The position numbers and the translations under genes are program-made. Source: Brachyhypopomus gauderio (lineage: Eukaryota > Chordata > Actinopteri > Gymnotiformes > Hypopomidae). From it: DNA of 64,000 bases. The stretch covers positions 242,501 to 306,500 of the forward strand of contig NW_027506912.1 in the NCBI RefSeq assembly GCF_052324685.1. Reading direction: 5' to 3'. The notes beneath the pieces were generated by a model. It saw only the letters and a program-made list of their open reading frames with translations, ran no database searches and was not told the DNA's origin. Position 1 is the first letter of the stretch. Each line of letters begins with the position of its first letter. Of the stretch, positions 1-11,300 are shown in pieces.

Positions 1-3000
1 CATAATCCAGAACCAGGCGTTCGAATTCTCCGCCTACCACGTGCTCGCTCTCAGCATCCAGCGCGCTGGTGGCCTCGTCCAGCACGAGCACGCGGGGCTT
101 CCGGATGAGGGCGCGGGCGATGGCCACCCTCTGCTTCTGGCCTCCGGACAGCTGCGCCCCCTTCTCCCCCACACCTTCAGCACCACAGGAACAACCGGGT
201 CAGAGAGCTGGCACACAGGCCCGGTTCTGCATGGTTCTGCGCAGTTTTGTGCGGCCAAACGAGAAAGCTAACTGCTGACCCGACCAAATGGACTCCTCAG
301 TGTGACGGAATTGAACCTAATAACTTTAGCGTAGGGTTACTTGCCTCAGCCAAGAGATGAGAACTGAGCTAGGACAAAAATCTAAAATTTGATCTAAACT
401 AAAATATACCCAACCTTAAAAAAATTTAACAAAATGAATACATCAATAAAAACGTGTGTGCTTCAAAACTTCCTTCGCATGTGAAACTCCACCTGTGTCG
501 TAGCCCTTAGAGAGGCCACTGATGAACTCGTGAGCGTTGGCTTTGGTGGCGGCGGCGATGATGGTTTCTGTCGGAGTGTCCGTGAGACCGTAGGCGATGT
601 TCTGCTCCACCGATCGCGCAAACAGGACCGGCTCCTGACTGACCAGCGCTACCTGCCGCAAGAACCAGCGGAAAATTTTAGGCCGGCACGCTATGGCCGC
701 TCCACACGTTTACAGCGATGTCGACACTGCCCTCTTCTGGTCATACTAAAACACTGCAGTGCTGGCGATTCATGAACTTTAAGCATTATGGAGCAGAAAT
801 CAAGCGAGAACTAATATACTAATCCAATTAGACACATTACAGTATCACACACTTACTCACACATGCAAGCAACCAGAGAAAAGCAGCTGTTTACCTGTGT
901 AGGTAGGAGCTCACCTTGGTGTGAAGGTAGTCGTGCTGGTAGCTTTGAACCGGTCGTCCATCCAGCAGGACCTGGCCCTGCTGTGGAGAGTAGAAGTTCT
1001 CCAGCAGACAGACGCAGGAGCTCTTGCCACTGCCCGAGGGGCCCACCAAGGCTGTCACCTCACCCGGGTAGATGCTGAAGGAGACGTTCTACAAATGGAG
1101 CACAGGGGTTGAGCTTCATCCACACTTACACTCTGTGATATTTCAACATTTCTCAGCCCAGTCTATAGGAACCACCAGTCCACATTTTTAATCTCACCTC
1201 CTAACAAGCCTGAATCGGGCCAATAATAACACTGTTCACCTGGTACAGCCGTAGGACTGGGCTGAGCAACACTGATCCAAACAAACCCCCAATAAACTAA
1301 GAGGTGACATTCAGTGATCTGTTGCAGGTAACATCAGAATGGTTGGCACCCAACACCATGGAAATATCAGCTTTCAGTTCAACAGGACACTACCTTCAGG
1401 ACGTCAGTGTCGGGACGCGTAGGGTAGGAGAACGTCACGTCATGGAACTCCACCAGACCGCGGAGGGTGTCTGGTGCTTCTTGGCCTTCGGAGGCGTGCT
1501 TCGGCTTCCTGTCGATGTACTCAAACACCTTCTCAGCCGCCCCCACGCCCTGCATCAGGCCCGTGTAGACGGACGCGATGCTCTGAAAAGTGAAGCGCAG
1601 ACGGGCGTGAAATAGCGACATGCACACGGACACGCACATACGTGCACATGGACTTTGTACACGGATGCTCACAAACACCAAGTTGCCTTTCACAAACTCA
1701 GCTGACCTCAAGACATTCGCCGAGTTCAAGCTCATAGATGATGAAAGAAATGAGGGTCCCTCCGGTGATCTGGCCGGTCACCACCAGATGTCCACCGTAA
1801 TACAGGATGGCCACCTGCAAAGCCAGCTCCGAGATCTACGACAGAGACCAGCACACTGAGATTCACGCCTCCAACAGGATCCTTTCAATGGTAGAGCTTA
1901 CAAGGTCGTGTGCATTGTGTCTCTTCACTCTTTGAAAATAGCAGCACCTGAAGGCAATGTCTTTGAACAGGAAACAGCTTCCAGAAGGAAATGCTAACCT
2001 CTTAAGAGTAATGCAATATGATTATTACACAACATGTGTCCTGTTGGAGAGCACAAGGTGTGAGAAGACCAAGATCTTAAGTCCAGAGCTGCTTAACCTT
2101 TAACGTCTATGCCACAAGTGTTCAGACTTGGGCACCTTATTCTCAGCACAGCTAATGAGGTGAGCCACTCTGAAAGACATCATTTCAGCTCACAGTTTTA
2201 TGAGAAACCATCCAAGTAATAACTGTTTAGCTTTGGGTCTCGAATCATAAAAGACAAAAAACAAACATTCAGGTCTGAATTCATCGTTAAACCCCCTGAA
2301 GGACGGAGATGGCTGTCACGATGATGACTCACGCAGCTGGACCACATGAAGCAGGCGTAGGCCAGGGCCTGTTTCTTGTTGAGCCTGAAGACATCGGTGA
2401 GTTGCCGGTGGTAACCGTCAGCCTCCCGCTGCTCACAGGCGAAGCTGCGCACCGTGCGCATGGCTGAGATCGTCTCCTCGGCGACCCGGTTGGCCTTGGC
2501 CAGCGACGTCTGTACCTCTTTGGTTAATTTCTATGAGAGACGCCCGTTTTAACGGGACGGTTCATTACGTGGTACGTGGTTAAAGTGTAATGGCCTAGTA
2601 ATCGAAACACGTACTTGCGTACACGTTTATACTGTATACATCCATTTATACAGACGTACGGATACGTCTATGTGCAGATTTCAACACTGACACACCCCAT
2701 CAGCCACAACTCTGTAAACACTATTAATGTCGTGGCTGTAAATAAATATATAAACAAACCCTTTAGGGCATGTCAAAACACGGTCATGGCCTTAGAGCCC
2801 TAATGGCTGAATAACAGTGTGGGGTCGTTTAAGGACTGGACTGGAAATATTGGACCTAGAAGCGAATTCATAGAGCCTAGCGGGAAGTTCTCCGTGGCCA
2901 CCTAACAGGGTTCCTTGGCGCCCCCTTGTGGCAGGCTCACCTTGTAGTGCTTGCCATAGAGCTGGGAGATGAGGCCGATGTAGGGGAAGCCCATGATGAT

Positions 3001-6000
3001 GACGAGGGAGAGCTTCCAGGACATTCCGAACATGAAGATGAAGTAGCCGGCACCCTTGATGAAGCTACGCAGGAACAGGTTGATGTTCAGGGAGATCAGG
3101 TCGCTCACCTGCGTCGTGTCCGACGTCAGCCGGGACGTGATGTCACCTGCGTGCCAAGACGTCATGACATAAAACATTTAAACGCCTGACACGGAACCCT
3201 CTCAGATCTCCTTAGAGTCGTAGCCTTCCAACACACCACTAGGGAGGCGGTTTCTAGGAGCAACACATTGTTAGAAACGAGTTGGTCTGAATTGATAGCC
3301 AGTCTATTGTTTTGCAACAATGGTCACTTTCTTCCCAAAGCACCTTGGGATGGATTGAGTGATGTTGACAGTATTTAGCTCCAAGCACCATATTTATCAT
3401 ATTTGATTTAAATTGTTGAGTTCATTTGGCTCATGTTCCCAGACCTTTTGCATGCAACAGATCCCAAGCTGATCCCAGACCTGCATGTTTTTGAGCCTCA
3501 GGAATAGTTCACTTCAAGCAGTGCACACTAAACTGACCTGAGATGCACATGACTATAGGCCAGGAAAGCCTCAGTAGTCTCCGTCACTGTATAACACCAG
3601 AGAGTCTTACTGAAGTCTCATCCTCTCTTCGACCATAAAACCCTCCCAGATAAAGAGTCCCACACTTATCCCTTCAAACCATCAGTGTGATGTGCTCAAA
3701 CGCCGGGCGTGGCGGGTGGGGACGGCGGTGGTGACGCGGGGCTCCACCTGTGTGGTTGGCGTCGAAGAAGCCGATCTCCTGACGCATCAGCGACCTGAAG
3801 AGGAGATTTCGCAGTCGTATGCTCAGCCTGGCGAACAACAGCGTGAACACGCCCCCGCGGAAGCCCATCGCCACGGAGCTGAGCAGAGGGACACAGGCTC
3901 TCAGAGGTCACGGGGGTCGCCGCCGGGCCCCAAAAACAGCCGAAGAGGCGGGACTCACCTGACCAGGGCCAGCACGGAGAGGACGATCATGGGCTTAGTG
4001 AAGTACTCCATGCTCTTGTGGATCACTATACCATCTATGGCTTTGCCAGTGTAGTACGGGATAAAGGACTCGCCTAGGAAGACACAAAAACAAAAGGCCA
4101 AAATCGGCCAAAATTAGTGCTATAAAGAAAGGGGTGGGGCTCAGTATATGACTAATGACTAATCCCTCTGTGCCCCTCCCCCCACTGAACCTTGGCCAGG
4201 AAAACCACTCCCTAGTTCAGGTATAAGGGCAGCAACAAAAACCCGGACCGGCCCTAAGGGCCTGGACTGGGCTGCAAACCTCAGTAATGTGATTGAACAT
4301 TTTAGACATAAATAAATGCAAACAGATAAACAAACAAATAAATCATGAGGTAAAGCTAGTGTGGTCACTGACTGGATGTGATGGCGCTACACTGATTGAG
4401 CAGAACTGCCCTTCAGGCTGTGTGCTGACCGTTCGGTGTGGGGTCATCACGCAGCTGTTGAACTGAAGAATGAGGACGCTACACAACACACCATCCTGGA
4501 TGTGTAACGGGGCCACACATCCATATGTTTGTGTGTAAGGGCAAATGAGAACACTGTGGCAATATGGCCAAACCACAGCACTGTGCAATGCAACTGCATT
4601 TTTACAAGCTATAAGCGTAACAGTAACGGTCAAACACTTAATTTGGCTTTCCAGTCTGTGATTAGCGCTAAAAGTGTACCTTAAACATAATTTATTTTAA
4701 GGATTAATCCACAGTGAGCAAAACATCTTCGCATTTAATTCACACTGCGTTTAATTCACAAGGCCTTCACATGTTTTTGTGGTATTTATGGGTGTGTGAT
4801 AAGTTTTGGTTTTTGTCTTTACTAGAGAACTAACACAGTGAAGACAGAATCAGGATCTGAATCACTGAGCTTGTTTAAGAAGATTGTAATACTGGTCACA
4901 TCTAAACTGGTCACATCTAAACTGCAACGAAACCCACTGAACTCACTACAGAGCACCATTTTTCCATTTTATATACTCTGGCCTGTGACGTGAAGCATTA
5001 ATAATGTGTAATTATCAATAAGCAACTCAATACAATCAATTATTAAATCAGGAATCACTGCAACTGATGATCTAGATTTTGGTTTTACAGATAATAATCT
5101 GCCCACTACAATATAGTATGTTTTACAGAGGTGGACACTCCAGGTTCAGAAAGTTAAAGTCCTCATCAAGATTTTGCTCTTCCTGGATTGTATTTATTCC
5201 ACAAATTTTACCCGGCTTGCACTAATTAGAAAATCCAGCAAGCTTGAATAAAATCCTGGGAAGGAGTGTTTCTTTCTGAACCTGGAATGTCCACCTCTGA
5301 TATTTTATATGTTTAAGCAAACAGAGATAACCATTAACCATTAACTTCTTCAGCTTCAGAATTTCTAATTATAAAAAAAATTAGGGGATTGTTTACTCTA
5401 AAGTCTTTTATTATTTAATACCTACTCTGAATTATTCAATAAAACTACTGAATAACTACTGAATTTGATACGAAGCGTATGTAGTTACAAGTCACATAGG
5501 TGGGTCGTTGGATCGTGAGTGGTTAGCACCCTAGTGTGTGTGTGTTAGTGTGTTAAGGAGAGCGTGTTACTAAGATGCGTTAACACTCACACACAGCGGA
5601 GAGGAGCAGGAAGAAGAAGGCCGTGGCCAGCAGCCCTGAATCCTGCTTACAGTAGGAAAGCAGACGGCCAACGGTGGCCCCGGAGTTGGGCTGCCCCTTC
5701 TCCCCTTTGCCCCCCGTTGTGTTCTTCTCCCCCTCCTCCTCCCCCTCCCCCTCTCCATCAACCTCCAACAGCCCCTCGTTCTCCTCCTCTCCGGCCGCCT
5801 GGCCGGCCCTCGCCCTCGCCAGCATCATCCAGAGGAGCGCCGTGGCGACGGCGGCCCCGCACGTCCACCCGAACAGGCCGAGGAACCGGGCCTGGTACGC
5901 CAGTCCGCCTTCCTCCGACAGCACCAGCAGCTTGACCAGCGCGTAGGTCAGGACCAGCAGGCTGGACAGGGTGGCCAGCGTACGCAGGCGCCCCACCCTC

Positions 6001-6230
6001 CGCGGGCCCTCCCTCCGGTTCCACAGGACCCCGACCGTGGCCCCCAGGAGCAGGCACGCCCGCAGCAGAACCATCCCCCACAGGTCCAGGAGTGAACGCC
6101 GCACGTTGAAGCCCTCGATGTCATCCTCAAAGGCCTCCAGGCTGGAGCCCTGGATGTAGAGCACCGTGGTGACCACTATGTCCACACAGATGAAAGCCAG
6201 GTTGCAACCGACAGCTACACACACCCTCAT
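1..6230 (-). CDS. abcb9: abcb9 (TAP-like half ABC transporter), 5' complete, 3' end outside window
   Basis: Lysosomal half-transporter that as a homodimer moves cytosolic peptides into the lumen using ATP. Ten coding exons on the minus strand, in transcript order: 5591-6230, 3959-4073, 3748-3878, 2941-3146, 2333-2530, 1707-1835, 1394-1582, 915-1088, 493-652, 38-174. All junctions are GT-AG and phases add up to 693 codons. The ATG at 6230 lies 3 bases after a likely acceptor (exon start about 6233), so a 5' UTR exon is expected upstream. Residues 1-145 form the four-helix TMD0 typical of TAPL. An acidic linker follows (about 165-190), then the core six-helix domain, then the nucleotide-binding domain from about 515 with Walker [11 protein letters not shown]-loop VSQEPVLF, signature LSGGQ and Walker [13 protein letters not shown]. 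Human TAPL has 766 residues, so about 70 (H-loop and tail) lie beyond base 1. Tap1/tap2 are less likely because the TMD0 resembles ABCB9 closely. Confidence 0.93.
4074..5590. other. abcb9 intron 1 of the coding region
   Basis: 1.5 kb without coding exons. It holds one foldback MITE (5126-5299) and otherwise AT-rich sequence in which I see no gene. Confidence 0.7.
5126..5299. mobile_element. Foldback MITE, copy 1
   Basis: A 174-bp element whose ends are long inverted repeats: CAGAGGTGGACACTCCAGG at the left and its near complement CCTGGAATGTCCACCTCTG at the right, with further complementarity inward (TTCAGAAAG... against ...CTTTCTGAA). A second copy of the same family is at 51904-52081. No coding capacity; presumably mobilised by a transposase encoded elsewhere. 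It lies in an abcb9 intron. Confidence 0.75.
5591..6230 (-). CDS. abcb9: abcb9 first coding exon: TMD0 and acidic linker
   Basis: Encodes residues 1-213: an N-terminal domain with about four hydrophobic helices, then a linker rich in Glu and Gly encoded by a GA-rich strand, then the start of the first core helix. In TAPL this extra domain directs the protein to lysosomes rather than transporting peptide (known for the family). The start was chosen because [18 protein letters not shown] aligns with the human amino terminus, has A at -3, and follows a good polypyrimidine tract and CAG acceptor by three bases. The exon ends at a TGT/GTGAGT donor in phase 1. Confidence 0.9.
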
Positions 6231-6729
6231 CTTCTGTCTTGTATTGAAGAGAAGACGAACAAGAGTATTATTACAATGAGACTCTGATAGGCAAGAAAAG
6301 CTTCTGCAGTTATAGTAGTCCAATATTAAGTTTTGAGCAGCTCTGATATGTCAGCCTGTGCTGAGACCAAAGTCATTCAGTCCATAGGCTCCCAGCTCCG
6401 GTACAACTCGTCCAGTCTAACATGCCGGCACCTGTAAAAAGTTGCGATTACGCGCATGTGTAAAATGAAATTGCACAAGATCCACACCATAAATATGTGG
6501 GAGGCGGGCACGACGTCTAGATGAACCTGCCCGACCTGTAACCTTCATAAACTCCCTATGAACCATAAAGAGATATCCGCTCTAAGAATAAAGGTTTTAA
6601 AATGCTCAGTGAATAAAATTATGTCTCTTTTTTCAACAATGTATTTCGCGTTGTTCTGTATTAATTCAAGCCCGGTGCCCAGAAGACCGGTTATGTACGC
6701 AGTGCGCTGTAGCCAAGAGTGCGGAAGAC

Positions 6730-6880
6730 GTCAAGGGCAGCGATAAGCCCCGCCTCCATTACAACTGGACAAATGGGAGAGCGTACATCAACGGGCAGCC
6801 CCGCCTCCGTTACGGCCGGTCTAATGGGAGCTCGTACAGCTGGTTCAATGGGAGCTAGGATCTCAAGAAGGGACACGCCC
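6730..6880 (-). promoter_or_regulatory. Candidate abcb9 promoter
   Basis: About 500 bp upstream of the abcb9 start codon the sequence becomes GC-richer with two copies of CCCCGCCTCC (Sp1-type GC boxes read on the minus strand) inside a short degenerate repeat with the word AATGGGAG. No TATA box is evident. Assignment to abcb9 is by position only. Confidence 0.3.
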
Positions 6881-7076
6881 TCCCCCCCATGTGCACGAGC
6901 GGTCAGATGTGTTTATGTGGTTACGCGTTGGTCTGGTTTTGACTGATAAAGATATATGGAAGATTCAAACGTTTATTATTAACTCTCTCACGTAAGACAT
7001 GCAGTTTTAAAGTAATGCTCAGATAAGAACGGTGAGTCATTGGTGTTGTAATTAACGGTCATTCATAAGTTGCCCC

Positions 7077-7252
7077 TTGTGCACCACGAGATTGCCTCAG
7101 CAGGTCTGGGCTTGCATCAGAACTAGCCGTTGGTGGCAACAGTTAGTCAAGGTTGTTCTGTAAATGGGATGACAAAAATAAATTATATATATATATAATT
7201 TATTAATTTATTTTATTTTTACCTACCTGCTGAGGAAATCTCGTGGTGCACA
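7077..7252. repeat. Inverted repeat with 28-bp arms
   Basis: Left arm TGTGCACCACGAGATTGCCT (then CAGCAGGT) near 7077-7105 is nearly complementary to ACCTGCTGAGGAAATCTCGT (then GGTGCACA) near 7223-7252. The loop is AT-rich and includes TATA runs. It may be a small MITE or the decayed ends of one. Confidence 0.55.
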
Positions 7253-7329
7253 ATATATAAAAATATATATATTTATATATATATTTTTTTTGGGGGGGGG
7301 GGTGTCTCCTCACCATCATTATTTTATTT

Positions 7330-7386
<57 letters not shown>

Positions 7387-7400
7387 ATATATATATATAA
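7330..7400. repeat. (TA)n microsatellite
   Basis: A nearly uninterrupted TA run broken by two TGTATG units, preceded by a G-run near 7289-7302. Confidence 0.9.
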
Positions 7401-8122
7401 AACGTACTGCAAACGATCGGTGCTGATATGTTGGTATTTATTAATGGAAGTGTCGCTTTCCAGTCAACGTGTACGAGAAAAACATGAAAACATGTTCTAG
7501 TTTTAAAAAATTTACCAGTGCAGATATGCAAAAAAACAACATTTTATGTTCCTGTCAATGTCTTGAATTATCATATGCAGTACTAAATCTTCCATTACGT
7601 GACGAATTACTTAAATGTCAGTCATAAATATTTTCCTTATAGTTCTGATTCCTATATTATGTATATGAACAGACATGTGATGGACTAACCATTTTCAAAT
7701 GCCAATTACGACATTTCTGTTTCCTAAATGTTAAGTGATCTTAACACATCTTAAAGGTAATTAGCCATTAAGCATGGCTGATGTTCTATAAAAACACAGA
7801 AACAGGAGCAGTAAGAGCACTGTGATGCGTCAGAAACACACCGAAACATTTCCCAGAAACCACCACCATCACATCCAGGTTAAACTCACAAGCAAACAAA
7901 GATAAACCCAAGCAGACTCATATCAGCTCAGTCAATTTATGTTAAACCCTGTACAAAATTCTGTCCAGCATTCATTGTTCTGTGTGCGTAAGTCAGCATA
8001 CTGCGTCAAGCTCAAGCTGTGCTATTCCACATGCGGCCTCCGGGGGGCGCTGCCGTGCTGCTGCAGGTGTGTGTTCACTCTGGCGTGAAAGGTCCTCAGT
8101 GCAGTGGGTATTCCAGCCCGTT

Positions 8123-8332
8123 TCAGTCCTCCGGGGGAGTCTGGACTGTCCCGAGCACCGTCTCCACGGGGAAGGTCAGGAACAGCCCGTCTCGTAGTCT
8201 CTTCGGTGAGGGACACTTGTCCGGGGGGCCCAGGGGCTCGGTGACGGTGAGAGTTATGGACCTGATGTTACTGCTCCTGCGTTTGGCGCTCTTCTTCTCC
8301 TTCTTATAGGCAGCGTTCATGTTGGAAAACAC
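8123..8332 (-). CDS. gin2: gin gene last exon
   Basis: 69 residues and a TGA stop at 8123-8125. It opens with VFSNMNAAYKKEKKSAKRRS, a Lys/Arg-rich stretch that could act as a nuclear localisation or nucleic-acid-binding tail (inference), and ends in TVQTPPED. The acceptor is TTATTGTAG at 8333-8341. It is separated from exon 7 by a 4.4-kb intron full of nested transposons. Confidence 0.75.
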   Translation of the reverse strand: MFSNMNAAYKKEKKSAKRRSSNIRSITLTVTEPLGPPDKCPSPKRLRDGLFLTFPVETVLGTVQTPPED

Positions 8333-11300
8333 CTACAATAAGACGGACAAATAACCGTAGAAAACATGAAGCAAGAACGTATAGTTTTAAGGGAACACTT
8401 GAGACTGACCCAAAGTTTTCCAGAATCACACATCTGTTAGTAGTGCAAGTACGGGGACATTTGCGTTCAGCATCTGGTTTGACCTCATGTGGGAATACCT
8501 GCAAACTCAGCATTTATTTTCTGAAACTGTTGATCACTCACTGTAAAAAAGAAAAAGTTGAGAAAACTCAAAATTTCAAGGCAACTTACTGCACTCGATT
8601 TTTGAGTTTTGATCCCAACTCAAACTCTTAAGTTTTTAAGAAATTCACTCAGTTGAGCCAACTTATTATTTCTTGTTCCAATTATTTATATTTCACAGGT
8701 ATATAAACTTCAGATTTTAAGTATTGCCTACAAGTAATTCGAAATGATTCAAGTTATGCTAACTTAATATATCTTGTTCAGATAATTTATCTTGCCCATG
8801 TATATAAACCTCAAAATGTAAGTTACATACCAAGACTTCAAAGTTTTTTTAAGTTGTGTTAACTTATTATATTGTGGAATAGTGTGGGAGCAAAAGGCCA
8901 CAGACAAGTCCATTCTCATCAAGAACAGAGGTTTATTCTCACCTCGCAAAAAAATGGGCACTCTCAGGCACAATTAGATCAAACTCGAGGGCTTAACTAG
9001 GGTTGCAACGGTATGAGATTTTCACGGTATGATAACCGTCTCAGAAAATACCGCGGTATCACGGTTATCACGGTATCACAGTTAGTTTGTATATTATTAA
9101 AAGATACACTGACCCTTAAAGAAATTACAACAAGTTTTTTTTTGTTCAATTAACTATTTATTGTAGAAACCTGCAACTATTGTATACAAAATGTCTCCTT
9201 TAAAAAAAAAAAAGCTGTAAACATGTTTATATAAATACTGCAAAATTAGAGAAACCTAAATCATGGATTTCAGTACAATTATTTAAGTTTAAATTATTTA
9301 ATATCTGATCAACTCAGCCTGGGTCAGTGTCTGATCAACAACTGTTGTAAACGTCCGTTGTACTGCCACCAGATACTGTAGAAAGAGAGGATTTATTTCT
9401 GACATCATCACAATAGAGATTTCTATTTTAAGGCTTTCACACCGAGTCTGGTTTTAACATGTGAAAAACAGGCACGTTAGAATTTGAAAATGAACGCATG
9501 TAAATTAATGGCGTCTTTCACATCCAGTGAAGGCAAGGACCATAAAAAGCTAGGTTTATACTTTTCACTAGTGACCGTAGCGCGCGACTCCGCACAGTTC
9601 TCTCGTATTACGTTAACAAATACGAGCCTCTTGTAATTCCAGGACGAAACATGAGAGAACGTGAAGACGTTAAGATTGGGCGTTTTGAAAATAAACAACC
9701 ATTAAATAATGTGATGAAAAAGCGAATTATTTCGAGTATATGTATAAATATTTAACTTTATTAAGTTTATGGTGCTGGGAAATATTGAACTGGACCTTGA
9801 AAGTGAAGTACAAGTGTTTTAATTCCACCTTATAAAGGTGCATGAACCCTGCAAATAAGACTTTGTTCATCGCGCTGAGGCGCGGCGCGCGCAAAGTTAC
9901 AAAATTCGAGAGGTGCACGACCTCGCTAATCGACAGCGCGATTACGTCATTTTCGCCGCTGACATTAGTTTAGCTTTTTTTGTTAAAAAATGTGTTAAGT
10001 CTGATACACTTTCTGCCATTCTCACCGCTATGCTGAGTAGCTGAACCGGAGCGGAGTTGCGCATGCGCGGGTCAGTTTCTCCGCTGGCTTGCTTTTTACC
10101 GGTAATAAGCAAACGCACACGGTATGATAACCGTGCATTTTAATACCGTGGTATACCGTGAAACCGGATACCGCTGCAACCCTAGGCTTAACTAACTTGG
10201 TCTTGCACATGAAACACAGGGGGAGGTCATGAAGATGACTACGTTACACATACATGGAGGGGAAACTCGGATAATGCACATGTACATTAAAAAATGGACC
10301 GGGGTGACTTAACTAATAACACACAATTAATAATCAATAATATATAACACTATACAGACATAAACACCACATAAATACGCATAACAGGGCCGGAGCCGCA
10401 AGGGCTCATGGGTAATGACGTCACCCCGACGCTACAATATCTTGTTCAGATAATGTATATTTCCATACCTGTCAAGTGTCCCGTTTTGGCCGGGAAAGTC
10501 CCGTATTTTACCGCTCTGTCCCGGCGTCATTTTATTTTCCAGTATTTTCCCGTATTTTCAGTTTTCAATTGTTGTTTTTTTTAAGCATTCATGTGCCGCT
10601 CCAAACAGAATTCTGTCACTAGCCTCACGAGAACTGCTACCCAGACTACTGCAGGTGGCAGTTCTCGCGAGGCTAGTGACAGAATTCTGTTTGGCGCGGC
10701 ACATGAATGCTTTTAAAAAAATAACAATTGAAAACTCGCGGGTTTAGTCACATTTGTAGTTCAAAACATATTTGGGGTGTTTCTTCTTCACTTTTTGCCA
10801 CTCCAAAGATGTTTTTGTCTCTCCTACAGCCTCGATTGCAGCTATATGCAAATAACCGATTATGCAAATTACGCGATACGCGATTACGTCAAATACGGGA
10901 AATGTCTCGTATTATTAAATACAAAACTTGACTGGTATGTATTTCACATGTACATAAATCTCTAAATTCAATACTAAGAATAGCTAACTGAAGTTGGGTC
11001 ATATAAGACAAATGACAAAACACATTTGGACGTTAATATTCAGTTCAGAGTAGCGTAGGTCGCTGCTTGCTGCAGGTGAAATCCATTTCAAGTTGTCCGG
11101 AGTCAAATTCTGGCAGAAATCGCAAACCCCGCCCCGTTCTCAACTAAGGAGTCAAATTGAGCATGCGCAGAGGAGTTGGCCTGGCCTTAACTAGGGTTCA
11201 ACTACAATTTGTATGTTTTGACAATGAAGGGTGTAAGGTCAGATCAACTTTTAACAAGAAACTCAATAAAGTAAGCCGATCTAATTACTTTGTTATCGTT

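Larger units (their letters stand above)
6231..8122. other. Intergenic region between abcb9 5' end and gin gene 3' end
   Basis: Contains the likely abcb9 5' UTR and promoter (see 6730-6880), an inverted repeat around an AT-rich stretch (7077-7252), a (TA)n microsatellite (about 7330-7400) and a candidate minus-strand AATAAA signal for the gin gene at 7437-7442. The open frames here are short and I do not regard them as genes. Confidence 0.5.

Noticed and set aside
5564..5946. Plus-strand Pro/Ser-rich frames
   Set aside because: Antisense of the acidic linker in abcb9 exon 1.
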